Shown here: positions 47,447 to 56,049 of the stretch, piece by piece
Layout of the letters: every line of letters starts with the position of its first letter
Numbering within the stretch: position 1 is the stretch's first letter
DNA from: Leifsonia shinshuensis
GTDB taxonomy: Bacteria > Actinomycetota > Actinomycetes > Actinomycetales > Microbacteriaceae
DNA: 64,000 nucleotides
Reading direction: 5' to 3'
Assembly (NCBI RefSeq): GCF_014217625.1
Contig: NZ_CP043641.1
Span: 1,054,001 to 1,118,000, forward strand
Position numbers and translations under genes: made by a program
The notes under the pieces: model-generated
What the model was told of the DNA's origin: nothing
What the model saw: only the letters and a program-made list of their open reading frames with translations
Databases searched by the model: none

Positions 47447-47478
47447 GCCTGGATCGCGGGGTTCGGACCGCGGCATGA

Positions 47479-47504
47479 TGTCGAGATGACGCCTCCCCGT
47501 TCGT
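47479..47504 (+). promoter_or_regulatory. ECF42-type promoter (copy 2)
   Basis: TGTCGA (47479-47484), a 17-nt spacer, then CGT (47502-47504), 29 nt before the DGPF start. It is identical in arrangement to the promoter at 13441-13467. Confidence 0.6.
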
Positions 47505-47533
47505 ATGGACGGTGAGAGGAAGGAATCACGACC

Positions 47534-47872
47534 ATGTCCCAGTACCTGCTCAGCGTCTACCAGCCCGACGGGCCCGTCCCCGAGCCGGAGGTCCTCGCCG
47601 CGATCGGCGAGGACCTCGACGCGCTCAACACCGAGATGCGCGCGGCCGGCGCCTGGGTGTTCTCCAACGGCCTCCTGTCGCCGGCGTCGGCGACCGTGCT
47701 GCGGCCGTCCGGCTCCGAGGTGCTCGTCACCGACGGGCCGTTCGCGGAGGGCAAGGAGCACATCGGCGGCTTCACCATCGTCGACGTGCCCGACCTGGAC
47801 GCCGCCCTCGAGTGGGGCAGGCGCCTCGCCGTCGCGACGACCCTGCCGATCGAGGTGCGGCCGTTCGCGTGA
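47534..47872 (+). CDS. DGPF-domain (YCII-related) protein, partner of ECF42
   Basis: 112 residues with the signature LVTDGPFAEGKEHIGGF. It is the paralogue of the protein at 13022. The gene order is DGPF then sigma factor, here with a 4-nt overlap (GTGA), so both are translated together. Its biochemical role is unknown. Confidence 0.9.
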   Translation: MSQYLLSVYQPDGPVPEPEVLAAIGEDLDALNTEMRAAGAWVFSNGLLSPASATVLRPSGSEVLVTDGPFAEGKEHIGGFTIVDVPDLDAALEWGRRLAVATTLPIEVRPFA

Positions 47873-49122
47873 GCGCCCCGGACGGCGCGACCGCCTCCTC
47901 CGGACGGATCGACTCGATCTTCCGCGAGGAATACGGCCGCGCCGTCTCCGTGCTCTACCGCGCGCTGGGCGACCTGGATCGGGCGGAGGACGCGGTGCAG
48001 GAGGCGTTCGCCGTCGCCGTCGCACGGTGGCCGGTCGACGGCGTCCCGCCCGCGCCTGCGGGCTGGCTCATCACGACCGCGCGCCGCCGGGCGATCGACC
48101 GGTTGCGGCGGGAGGCGGTCGGCCGCGAGCGGGAGGCCGAGGCCACGGCGCTGCTCGCGCTGGCCGCCACGGTCGAGGCCGACGACGCCGGCCCCATCGC
48201 CGACGACCGCCTCCGGCTCATCTTCACCTGCTGCCACCCCGCGCTCGCCCCGCACGCCCGGGTGGCCCTGACGCTGCGGCTGCTCGGCGGCCTCAGCACC
48301 GCCGAGATCGCGCGCGCGTTCCTGGTTCCTGAGCCGACGCTCGCGCAGCGGATCTCACGCGCGAAGGCCAAGATCCGCGACGCGCGGATCCCGTACCGGG
48401 TCCCGGCCGCAGCCGACCTCCCGGAGCGACTGGGCTCCGTGCTCGCCGTGGTGTACCTCATCTTCAGCGAGGGCTACACCGCGACCGCGGGCGACCGGCT
48501 TCTCCGCGCGGAACTGTGCGGCGAGGCGATCCGGCTGGCGCGCCTCCTGACGGCGCTGCTGCCCGACGAGCCGGAGGCGCAGGGCCTGCTCGCCCTGCTG
48601 CTGCTCGTCGACGCACGCCGCGCCGCCCGCGTGGACGCCGGCGGCTCGATGGTCGCCCTCCCCGAACAGGACCGCTCCCGCTGGGATGCCCCGCTGATCG
48701 CCGAGGGCCACGCGATCGTGCGGCGCTGCCTGGTCGCCGGGCGCCCCGGACCGTACCAGCTGCAGGCGGCGATCCAGGCCGTGCACGACGACGCCGCGCG
48801 CGCCGAGGACACCGACTGGCGGCAGATCGTGACCCTGTACGACCAGCTCCTGCGGGTGCAGCCCTCCCCCGTCGTCGCCCTCAACCGGGCGGTCGCGGTG
48901 GCGGAGGCCGTGGGTCCGGTGGAGGCGCTGGCGGCGATCGAGCCGCTCCGGGCCGACCTGACGGCGTTCTACCTGCTGCACGGCATCCGCGCGGGGCTGC
49001 TGCGCCGGGCGGGGAGGCCGGAGGAGGCCGCGGCGGAGTACGACGAAGCCGTGCGGCTGTGCGCGAACGACAGCGAGCGGGAGTTCCTGGCCCGGCAGCG
49101 GGCGTTGCTGCCGGAGGGGTGA
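47869..49122 (+). CDS. ECF RNA polymerase sigma factor, ECF42-type (copy 2)
   Basis: 417 residues. Region 2 (about 15-85) has DRAEDAVQEAFAVAV and WLITTARRRAIDRLRRE; region 4 (about 130-185) has GGLSTAEIARAFLVPEPTLAQRI. The C-terminal extension keeps the full ECF42 pattern, including YQLQAAIQAVH, TDWRQIVTLYDQL and PSPVVALNRAVAVA. The GTG at 47869 overlaps the DGPF stop. The extension, not an anti-sigma factor, is thought to control such proteins. Confidence 0.92.
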   Translation: MSAPDGATASSGRIDSIFREEYGRAVSVLYRALGDLDRAEDAVQEAFAVAVARWPVDGVPPAPAGWLITTARRRAIDRLRREAVGREREAEATALLALAATVEADDAGPIADDRLRLIFTCCHPALAPHARVALTLRLLGGLSTAEIARAFLVPEPTLAQRISRAKAKIRDARIPYRVPAAADLPERLGSVLAVVYLIFSEGYTATAGDRLLRAELCGEAIRLARLLTALLPDEPEAQGLLALLLLVDARRAARVDAGGSMVALPEQDRSRWDAPLIAEGHAIVRRCLVAGRPGPYQLQAAIQAVHDDAARAEDTDWRQIVTLYDQLLRVQPSPVVALNRAVAVAEAVGPVEALAAIEPLRADLTAFYLLHGIRAGLLRRAGRPEEAAAEYDEAVRLCANDSEREFLARQRALLPEG

Positions 49123-49168
49123 TCGGCGGCCGCGGGTTCCGCCCACACGGCCAGGCACCGCCGGGATG

Positions 49169-49387
49169 TCAGCGCGGCGGAAGGCACGTCATCAGCGGCC
49201 TTCTATCGCCCAGCGCGAACCATGCGACCGGTCCCAGGACGGGGAAGGCGATCGCGGCAACGACCCATGCAAGCCGGACCAGCGGGTGCAGAAACGGCTG
49301 CTTGAGGATTTGGACGATGGCGACCGCGACGAACACACCGATGACGATGAGCGCCGCGAATCCTGCGAGAACGAAGACGAGTTCCAT
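49169..49387 (-). CDS. PLDc_N-domain small membrane protein
   Basis: 72 residues with two TMs. The second half RLAWVVAAIAFPVLGPVAWFALG fits the PLDc_N domain (N-terminus of cardiolipin-synthase-like proteins), here free-standing as in many actinobacteria. Its function is unknown. It converges on the ECF42 gene. Confidence 0.8.
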   Translation of the reverse strand: MELVFVLAGFAALIVIGVFVAVAIVQILKQPFLHPLVRLAWVVAAIAFPVLGPVAWFALGDRRPLMTCLPPR

Positions 49388-49488
49388 ACCCTCTGCCCCC
49401 CTCCGCCTGGACCACAGTGCCCAGGCTCCGCTGAGCCTACCATTTTTAGAAATCTACGCTAACTCCATCTATCGTCTTAAATTTCTGA

Positions 49489-50043
49489 CAAACCATCGCC
49501 GCTTCGATTGCGGCAGCTGCAGTGCTGACCTTCATGGCCACACCCGCGAATGCGGAGGATGCAACGCCTTCGATCGCTACGACATCGTCGTATGCGCCAG
49601 ACTGCCTGGCCGAGATCGAAGCTCACCCAGAAGCAGGCCTCTCTGAGAAGGACTGCCTGGTCACCAGGACGTTGCAGGTCGACGACAGTTTCGTCGCCAC
49701 GGAGGCCGACATCAGCGCCTCAGCCCTCAGTTCCGAGGACAAAGCCGTGATCCTCAACCGCCGAACACGCGGCGCTGTCACGGCGAAGCACTGGAGCCAG
49801 TTCACCACGGGCACCGCTTACACACGCACCCACAACGGCACCTTCTAATGCTTCACGAACTACAGCGTCGGCTTCAATCTCACCGGTACTGCCTGCAATG
49901 AGAGCGGCAGCGCAGCCGCGCGCAATCTCTATTCAGCATGGGATGTGAACCCGAATGGCACGCCGATCGTTTACAACGTCTCGATGACCGCAACGGTTAA
50001 GGCGAACGGCACGATCAGCGGCTACGGCGCCACCGTCGGATAG
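49489..50043 (+). pseudogene. decayed secreted-protein gene
   Basis: One reading frame encodes a signal-peptide core (AAAAVLTFMATPANA) and a mature part up to HNGTF, where a TAA at 49846-49848 interrupts it. The same frame continues at once as CFTNYSVGFNLTGTACN and runs to a TAG at 50041. Upstream, a TGA at 49486-49488 cuts off any proper start; only a GTG at 49522 within the signal core remains. A Tyr codon changed to TAA would explain the inner stop. Base composition is lower in GC than the neighbours. The family is not recognised. Confidence 0.75.
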
Positions 50044-50053
50044 TCTCCGCGTG

Positions 50054-50101
50054 AACAGAAGATCGGCCTGCCTGGCGATGTCAGCAGGTCGATCTTCTGT
50101 T
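50054..50101 (+). terminator. strong hairpin after the decayed gene
   Basis: AACAGAAGATCG (50054-50065) pairs perfectly with 50090-50101, and inside it CCTGC (50067-50071) pairs with GCAGG (50084-50088). It follows the TAG by 10 nt. This is a good intrinsic terminator shape, without a long T-run. Confidence 0.7.
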
Positions 50102-50168
50102 GCGCAGCTCAGGATTCTCCACCAGCCCGCGCCTTCCGCCCACGCCCCCACCGGTGGAGAGTGGCCCC

Positions 50169-51011
50169 ATGGACATCGCATTCCTCGGGCTCGGCCGGAT
50201 GGGCCGCGAGCTCGTGCCGCATCTGATCGATGCCGGGCACACCGTCACCGTCTGGAATCGCTCCCCCGAGCCCGCCGAGACCATCGGCCGCCGTGGCGCG
50301 CACGTCGCCGCCTCGGCCGGGGACGCCGTCGGCAGCGCGGACACCGTCGTGAGCGTGCTGTTCGGGCCGGAGGCGGTGCGCGAGACGCTGCTGGACTCCG
50401 GACTCCCCTGGCGGCCCGGCACGCTCTGGATCGACGTGACGACCGTCTCGCCGGACGACGCGGCCGGGTTCGCCGACCGCGCCGCCGCCCTCGGCGTCCG
50501 CTACGTCGCCTCCCCCGTCGTCGGGTCGCTCGCGCCCGCCCGCGCCGGAGCGCTCGCGGTGCTGGTCGGCGGCGAGCACGACGCGGTGCGCGACGCGAAG
50601 CGGATCGTCGGGCTGTGGGCCGACCAAGAGAAGCTGCGCACCTTCGACTCCCCGGCCGCGGCCACCGGCGCAAAGCTCGTCGCCAACCTCGCCCTCGCGA
50701 TCGCGATGGAGGGGCTGTCGGAGGCTTTCCGTCTCGGCCGCGCCGCCGGCCTCAGCGACGACGACGTCCTCGCGACGCTCTCGCTGACCGCCATCGCGCC
50801 GCTCGCCGCGATGAAGGGACCGCTCGTGACCGCGGGCGACTACGACGACGCCCAGTTCACGGCCGACGCCCTCGCGAAGGACGCCCGCCTCATGCTCGCG
50901 ACCGCCGACGTGCCGCTCCCGGCTGTCGCCCTGGTCGCCGCCGAGCTGCAGCGCGCGATCGACGCCGGTCAGGGCGGGATGGACTTCTCGGTCATCGCGC
51001 GCGACCGCTGA
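50169..51011 (+). CDS. NAD(P)-binding beta-hydroxyacid dehydrogenase (3-hydroxyisobutyrate dehydrogenase family)
   Basis: 280 residues. The Rossmann motif GLGRMG is at residues 7-12, the substrate region SPVVGS in the middle (family usually DAPVSG), and the catalytic Lys is in ATGAKLVANLAL. The family reduces or oxidises small hydroxyacids; the substrate is unknown. GGAGAG lies 6 nt before the ATG. It appears to be a single gene after a terminator. Confidence 0.87.
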   Translation: MDIAFLGLGRMGRELVPHLIDAGHTVTVWNRSPEPAETIGRRGAHVAASAGDAVGSADTVVSVLFGPEAVRETLLDSGLPWRPGTLWIDVTTVSPDDAAGFADRAAALGVRYVASPVVGSLAPARAGALAVLVGGEHDAVRDAKRIVGLWADQEKLRTFDSPAAATGAKLVANLALAIAMEGLSEAFRLGRAAGLSDDDVLATLSLTAIAPLAAMKGPLVTAGDYDDAQFTADALAKDARLMLATADVPLPAVALVAAELQRAIDAGQGGMDFSVIARDR

Positions 51012-51111
51012 GCACGCCTCCGCAGAGCGAGTCGGCTTGTGACCCCGACTCCCGGCCCCCTACGCTCGGCGCAAGGCGTGAAATATACGCCGGGACCGAG
51101 AGGCGGGGGCC

Positions 51112-52230
51112 ATGCGTTTCATCCAGTCGCCGGAGCGGCGCATGCACGTGCACGACGCGGGCGCAGGCAGCGACACCGGCAGCGCGCCGCTCCTGAAGCG
51201 CAGCCCGCTGCTGTTCGGCTTCGTGGTCACCCTCGGCGCGCTCGGCGCGGTCGCCACCGGCTACATGCTCTACGGCCTCCGCTCGATCATCTTCTCGGTG
51301 TTCCTCGCCGCCTTCGCGACCGTCGGCCTCGACCCGCTGATCCGCTGGTTCCAGCGGCACGGGATGAAGCGGGCCTGGGCGATCGTCACCGTCATCCTGC
51401 TCATCGTCGGCGTGCTCGTCGCCATCATCTGGGTGGTCGTCCCGCTGATCGTGCAGCAGATCACGAACCTCGCGACGGCCATCCCGGCGGAGGTCGAGAA
51501 GCTGCGCGCCGAAGGCTGGTTCGACAGCACGAACGAAGCCAGCAACGGCGTCCTCGGCCAGGCCCTCACCTGGGTCTCCGACCAGGTGAAGAACCCGCAG
51601 ACCTGGGCGAACATCGGCAACGGCCTGGTCGGCGTCGGCCTCTCGGTGCTGAACGGCTTCACGACCGGCTTCTTCATCGCCATCCTGACGATCTACTTCA
51701 TCGCCTCCTACGACTCCACCAAGGCCTCGCTCTACCACCTGGTGCGCAAGTCGCACCGGGAGCAGTTCGAGGGCTACACCGAGCGGATCCTGCAGAACTT
51801 CGGCAAGTACCTGAGCGGGATGGTGATCCTCGCGTTCTTCAACGCGACCTACAGCCTCATCCTGCTGCTGGTCACCGGGGTGCCCGGCGCGTTCCTGATC
51901 GCGCTCGCGGCGTTCTTCATCACGCTCATCCCCCTGATCGGCACCGTGCTCACCACGATCCTGATGACTGTGCTCGCGCTGATCCACTCGCCGGTGAGCG
52001 CGATCGTCGTGCTGGTCTTCATGCTGATCTACATGCAGGTGGAGGCATACATCCTCACTCCGAAGGTGATGGGCAAGGCGGTGCAGGTGCCCGGATCGGT
52101 CGTCCTCATCTCGGCGCTCGCCGGCTCGACGCTGTTCGGCCTCCCCGGCGCGCTGGTCGCCATCCCGATCTCCGCCGGAATCATCCTGATCATCAAGGAG
52201 GTCGTGATGCCGCGGAAGGACCGCTCGTGA
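51112..52230 (+). CDS. AI-2E-family transporter
   Basis: 372 residues with about eight TMs in the PF01594 pattern: two TM pairs at the N-terminus, a cytosolic/outer segment (about 125-185), then a C-terminal block with PLIGTVLTTILM and LTPKVMGKAVQVPGSVVL. Family members have been linked to autoinducer-2 export or Na+/H+ exchange; the cargo here is unknown. GGCGGGGGCC precedes the ATG. Confidence 0.9.
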   Translation: MRFIQSPERRMHVHDAGAGSDTGSAPLLKRSPLLFGFVVTLGALGAVATGYMLYGLRSIIFSVFLAAFATVGLDPLIRWFQRHGMKRAWAIVTVILLIVGVLVAIIWVVVPLIVQQITNLATAIPAEVEKLRAEGWFDSTNEASNGVLGQALTWVSDQVKNPQTWANIGNGLVGVGLSVLNGFTTGFFIAILTIYFIASYDSTKASLYHLVRKSHREQFEGYTERILQNFGKYLSGMVILAFFNATYSLILLLVTGVPGAFLIALAAFFITLIPLIGTVLTTILMTVLALIHSPVSAIVVLVFMLIYMQVEAYILTPKVMGKAVQVPGSVVLISALAGSTLFGLPGALVAIPISAGIILIIKEVVMPRKDRS

Positions 52231-52236
52231 CAGGCG

Positions 52237-52242
52237 TAGAGT
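52237..52242 (+). promoter_or_regulatory. -10 box of the SDR gene
   Basis: TAGAGT ends 7 nt before the GTG at 52250. The layout is leaderless, with the promoter overlapping the end of the previous gene. Confidence 0.5.
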
Positions 52243-52249
52243 CCACCGG

Positions 52250-53011
52250 GTGACCACGACGATCGCCCTCATCACGGGCGCGAACAAAGGAATCGGCTTC
52301 GAGACGGCCCGGCGGCTCGGCGAGCTCGGGATGACCGTGCTCGTCGGAGCGCGGGACGAGCAGCGCGGGCTGGAGGCGGAGGCCGCACTGCGCGACGGCG
52401 GCGCGGACGCGCGATTCGTGCAGCTGGACGTGACGGAGGGCGACTCGATCGCACGCGCCGCCGAGTGGATCGGCGCGGAGTTCGGCCGTCTCGACGTGCT
52501 GGTCAACAATGCGGGCAGCGCCACCGTCTCCCGGCAGCGCGCGCTCGCCAGCGCGACGTCCCTGGAGGACATGCGGGCGATCTACGACATCAACGTCTTC
52601 GGCCTGGTCGCCGTCACCAACGCGATGCTGCCGCTGCTGCGCCGCTCCGAGGCGGGACGCATCGTCAATGTGTCGAGCGAGGTCGGCTCGATCGGCTCCC
52701 AGTCGGACCCGGCCAGCCCGCTCTACGACATGCCGGCGTCCGCGCAGTACCCGTCGTCCAAGGCGGCGGTCAACATGCTCACCGCGATGTACGCCAAGGA
52801 GCTGAAGGACACCCGGATCAAGGTGAACGCCGCCAACCCCGGCTTCACGGCCACCGACTTCAACGACCACCGCGGCATCCGCTCGGTCGAGGACGGCGCC
52901 GAGCCGAGCGTCCACCTGGCGACCCTGCCCGACGACGGGCCGTCCGGTGTGCTGTGGGGACACCTCTGGCTGCGGGAGGGCGAGGGCGGCTACGGCGTGC
53001 TGCCCTGGTAG
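52250..53011 (+). CDS. short-chain dehydrogenase/reductase
   Basis: 253 residues, classical SDR. The cofactor motif TGANKGIG is at residues 10-17, NNAG in mid N-terminal half, and the catalytic Tyr/Lys in QYPSSKAAVN with Ser in NVSSEVGS. It resembles carbonyl-reductase-like SDRs. Substrate unknown. GTG start supported by the -10 box. Confidence 0.92.
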   Translation: MTTTIALITGANKGIGFETARRLGELGMTVLVGARDEQRGLEAEAALRDGGADARFVQLDVTEGDSIARAAEWIGAEFGRLDVLVNNAGSATVSRQRALASATSLEDMRAIYDINVFGLVAVTNAMLPLLRRSEAGRIVNVSSEVGSIGSQSDPASPLYDMPASAQYPSSKAAVNMLTAMYAKELKDTRIKVNAANPGFTATDFNDHRGIRSVEDGAEPSVHLATLPDDGPSGVLWGHLWLREGEGGYGVLPW

Positions 53012-53024
53012 CCGGAGCGGGCGC

Positions 53025-54269
53025 TCAGCCTCGCACGCGCTCCCCTACGCGCCGGTTCAGCGCCAGGAGTCCCACCGCCGCCGCCAGCGCCAGGCCGGCC
53101 GGGATGACGAACACCAGCGGCAGCCCGAGTGCTCCAGCTCCCAGCCCGCCCGCAAGGCCGCCCAGCGCCGAGCTGAGCGCCGGCGCGCTCAGGTAGATCG
53201 CGGAGGCCGTCGCGATCGCGGTCGGCAGGAGCCGCTGCGCGACGATGATCCCGAGGCCGGCGAAGACGCCCCAGACGCCGCCCATCAGGATCTGGCCGGC
53301 GAACAGGCCGAGCGCGGTCCCCGTCGTGGCGAACAGGAGGTTCGCGCCGACGCCGAAAAGCGCGCCGAGCACCATCAGCGGCAGCATCCCCATCCGGCGC
53401 GCGACCACCACCGCCAGCGGCATCAACGCCAGTTCCACCAGCGGCTGGATGCCGATGATCGCGCCGCTGAGCGCCGCCGGGAAGTGCAGCTGGTCGTTCA
53501 TGTAGATCGGCAGGTACGCGTACTTGATGGGCTCGCCCGCGTAGACCAGGATGAACAGCCCCGTGAACGCGAGCAGGGCGGCCATCGCCCGCAGCGGCAC
53601 GTGCGCGGAGCGTGTGACACCGTTCTCGCCGGTATCGGCCGCCGTGTCCACCCGCTCGCGCAGCGTCCCGAGCGGGAGGATCTGGGCGAGCGTGCAGACG
53701 GCGGTCGCCACCAGCATCGCGCGCAGCCCCGCCTGCGCCGCGAGGAAGGCGCCCGCGACCGGGCCGACGACCCAGCCGAGCGTGAGCGCCATCCGGACGA
53801 CGGACACCACGCCGTCCGCCGCGGAGGTCGGCGCAGCCGCGAGCTCGTCGTGGATCGCCGCGAACAGCTGGGAGGTCGCCGCCCCCGCGAACCCGAGCAC
53901 GACCGCGCTGATCACGAACGGCAGCCACAGCGCGCCGGAGAAGGCGATCGCGAGCCAGCCGAGGAACCCGGCCACCGCGCAGATCCGGAACAGGCCGAGC
54001 CGGCGGCCGGTGCGATCGGACCGCCGCCCGATCAGATATCCCGCGACCGGCGCGGTGAGGTTGGTGAGGTAGTAGAGCCCCGCCGTGGTGAGCGAGGCGC
54101 CGAGATCCTTGACCAGGAATTGCGCGATCTGCGGAGCCGCAGCCGAGAAGCCGAGCCCCGAGAGGAACAGGGCTATGGTCGCGCCGCGGTAGAGCGGGGA
54201 GGCCAGCACGACCCGCAGAACGGACGGGGTGCGGGTGAGCTGATCGGTCATCGGGGCCGGGGTCTCCAT
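53025..54269 (-). CDS. MFS exporter, sugar-efflux (SetA) like
   Basis: 414 residues, 12 TMs. The loop motif GRRSDRTGRRLGL follows TM2, and the second half has GEPIKYAYLPIYMNDQL and QPLVELALMPLAVVVARRMG, close to Set-type sugar efflux transporters. The ATG at 54269 or at 54251 may be used; neither has a clear ribosome site. A hairpin lies 13 nt upstream. Confidence 0.85.
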   Translation of the reverse strand: METPAPMTDQLTRTPSVLRVVLASPLYRGATIALFLSGLGFSAAAPQIAQFLVKDLGASLTTAGLYYLTNLTAPVAGYLIGRRSDRTGRRLGLFRICAVAGFLGWLAIAFSGALWLPFVISAVVLGFAGAATSQLFAAIHDELAAAPTSAADGVVSVVRMALTLGWVVGPVAGAFLAAQAGLRAMLVATAVCTLAQILPLGTLRERVDTAADTGENGVTRSAHVPLRAMAALLAFTGLFILVYAGEPIKYAYLPIYMNDQLHFPAALSGAIIGIQPLVELALMPLAVVVARRMGMLPLMVLGALFGVGANLLFATTGTALGLFAGQILMGGVWGVFAGLGIIVAQRLLPTAIATASAIYLSAPALSSALGGLAGGLGAGALGLPLVFVIPAGLALAAAVGLLALNRRVGERVRG

Positions 54270-54281
54270 CGAACGGGCATG

Positions 54282-54302
54282 AAACCGTCTTTCGGACGGT
54301 TT
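54282..54302. terminator. small hairpin (terminator or operator)
   Basis: AAACCGTC (54282-54289) and GACGGTTT (54295-54302) form a perfect 8-bp stem flanked by T-runs on the plus strand. It follows the small membrane gene at 54352 but also lies just before the MFS start, where it could be a repressor site; its centre recalls the CCGTC/GACGG half-sites of the 11026 operator. Confidence 0.45.
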
Positions 54303-54351
54303 TTGCGATGGTAGGCGCTGAACGCCGCCGGCGCAACCGCGCGGGTCGCGC

Positions 54352-54795
54352 CTATCCCTGGCCTTGATCCCACAGCCGCCAGCCGTCCTTCGTCTGCCGG
54401 AAGCACAGCGACCAGGGCTCGGTGCCGCTCGCCATGGACGGGTTGCTGCTGTCGATAGTGACGTCGTAGGCCATGCATTCGCCGTCCGCGCCGGTGCGGG
54501 CGACGAAGCGATAAGCGAGCAGCCGCGGGTTCCCGCACCACGACCAGGTGTTGGAGGTGGTGAGCGCCCGGGTCATCCCGCAGTCCTGACTCTGCGCGGC
54601 CGCCATGTAGGTGCGGGCGACGGTCGACATCGGCGCGGTCGCGACCGGGACGGGGCTGCGCGGCGGGAGGACCGACGGGTTCAGGAGGACGTACGCCACG
54701 GCGAGCGCGCCGGCCACCGCCAGGATCGCGAGCCCGGCGACGATGACCCTCGGGCGCACGCGGATCCGTCGGCTGGCGGCGCGCGGAGTCGGCAT
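54352..54795 (-). CDS. membrane-anchored hypothetical protein with four cysteines
   Basis: 147 residues. A basic N-terminus and one TM (about residues 18-40) anchor an outside domain of about 100 residues with four Cys (QDCGM, SWCGN, GECMAY, SLCFR) that could make two disulfides. The C-terminus DGWRLWDQGQG is typical of small SnoaL/NTF2-like actinobacterial exported domains. No family was recognised. The ATG has a TAGATT box 6 nt upstream. Confidence 0.75.
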   Translation of the reverse strand: MPTPRAASRRIRVRPRVIVAGLAILAVAGALAVAYVLLNPSVLPPRSPVPVATAPMSTVARTYMAAAQSQDCGMTRALTTSNTWSWCGNPRLLAYRFVARTGADGECMAYDVTIDSSNPSMASGTEPWSLCFRQTKDGWRLWDQGQG

Positions 54796-54801
54796 GCTGC
54801 G

Positions 54802-54807
54802 AATCTA
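54802..54807 (-). promoter_or_regulatory. -10 box of the four-cysteine protein gene
   Basis: TAGATT on the minus strand ends 6 nt before the ATG and overlaps the stop codon of the methyltransferase gene. The layout is leaderless. Confidence 0.45.
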
Positions 54808-55506
54808 GCGTGCCGGGCCGCCCGGCCCTGCCTCCCCGGCCGGCCCTGCCTCCCCGGCCGCCAGGAACGCCGTCCCGAAGCACAGTTCCTCCCACGCCGC
54901 GTCGTCCAGCCCCGCCCGCATCGCCGCCCGGATCGCCTCCCACGGCCGCCGCCGCATCCATTCGTCGAGCGAGGCAGACCTCCCCACGGCGGCGACCCCG
55001 ACCCGCGCCAGCCAGGCGGGCGTCCGGTCCGGCGTCTTCAGGTCGAGCACCGCCCAGCGGCCGCCGGGCACGAGCGCCTCCGCACCGTGTGCGACCACGG
55101 TGCCGCACTCGGGGACCTGCGTGAGCGCGTACGTCGACAGGATCGCGTCCACCCCGGCCGGGAACGCGAACGCAGCGGCGTCGGCCTGCACCAGCTCGAC
55201 GTTCCGCCAGCCGTGCTCGGCGACCCGCCGCCGCGCGCGCTCGAGCATCGCATCGGTCAGGTCCACGCCGATGAGCCGCCCGCCCGGGCCGATCGCGTCC
55301 TCCAGCAGCGGGAAGTTCAGTCCGGTGCCGCACGCGATCTCGACCACGGTCGCGCCGGGGCGGAGGCCGAGCGCCCGCACGGCCCGCAGCCGCTGCGACC
55401 GCTGCGGGTAGCCCGGCACCGGGTACAGCCGCGACGTGACGTCGTAGTGCGCGGCCTTCCGCCGGTACACCGCGATCAGTCGCTCTGCGCCGTCCACCCG
55501 CGTCAC
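54805..55506 (-). CDS. SAM-dependent class I methyltransferase
   Basis: 233 residues. SAM motif I is VVEIACGTGLNF (about residues 54-65), followed by the acidic post-I GVDLTD and motif IV region DAILSTYALTQVP. The C-terminus ends in a GEAGPAGEAGPGG repeat caused by a short DNA duplication. Substrate unknown. GTG start overlaps the stop of the SRPBCC gene by 4 nt. Confidence 0.88.
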   Translation of the reverse strand: MTRVDGAERLIAVYRRKAAHYDVTSRLYPVPGYPQRSQRLRAVRALGLRPGATVVEIACGTGLNFPLLEDAIGPGGRLIGVDLTDAMLERARRRVAEHGWRNVELVQADAAAFAFPAGVDAILSTYALTQVPECGTVVAHGAEALVPGGRWAVLDLKTPDRTPAWLARVGVAAVGRSASLDEWMRRRPWEAIRAAMRAGLDDAAWEELCFGTAFLAAGEAGPAGEAGPGGPAR

Positions 55507-55994
55507 GGCGACCCCGCGCCCGCCTGCACATCGGCCTCAACGGCGGCCTTGATCGCGGCCATCTCGATGTCGCTGGTGCGCTGGATCCGGCGCCGGAGGA
55601 TGCCGCCGGGGATGACGCGCATGACGTTCCTGAGATCTGCCTCCACCCACATGATGGCGTCGGTGCTGTCCTCGCCCGCCGGCAGCACCTCCATCCCCCA
55701 CCGCGCGGGGGACGACCCGATGGTCCCGGCGAACGCCATCGCGTGCGGCGCCTCCACGACGGTCACCCGCTCGATGCGGCGATGCTCCGTCCGGAAGTCG
55801 CGCGCCCGCTGCTCGATGATCGCGCCGGTCTCGAGCGGCCTGCCGCCGCGGACCCGGCACTCGAGCACGGTCGGCGCCCACTCCGCCCAGCGCCCGACGT
55901 CGCACAGGTAGTCCCACACGTCCCGGACGCTGCCGGCGACGACGATACGGCTCTCGGTGCGGATCGTCATGGTGCGGGGCCGCGGGGTCGTCAC
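55503..55994 (-). CDS. SRPBCC (polyketide cyclase/START-like) family protein
   Basis: 163 residues in the helix-grip pattern of SRPBCC proteins (SRIVVAGSVRDVWDYLCDVGRWAEW in part, ending in a long helix IQRTSDIEMAAIKAAVEADV). Such proteins bind hydrophobic ligands. The GTG at 55994 is chosen because AGGAGGG lies 9 nt upstream; other in-frame starts are at 56021 and 55970. Coupled to the methyltransferase gene, suggesting joint action on one compound. Confidence 0.82.
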   Translation of the reverse strand: MTTPRPRTMTIRTESRIVVAGSVRDVWDYLCDVGRWAEWAPTVLECRVRGGRPLETGAIIEQRARDFRTEHRRIERVTVVEAPHAMAFAGTIGSSPARWGMEVLPAGEDSTDAIMWVEADLRNVMRVIPGGILRRRIQRTSDIEMAAIKAAVEADVQAGAGSP

Positions 55995-56049
55995 GGCGTG
56001 CGTCCCTCCTGTGGAGTACACGGGATGGGAGGGGCGAACGGTTCACACC

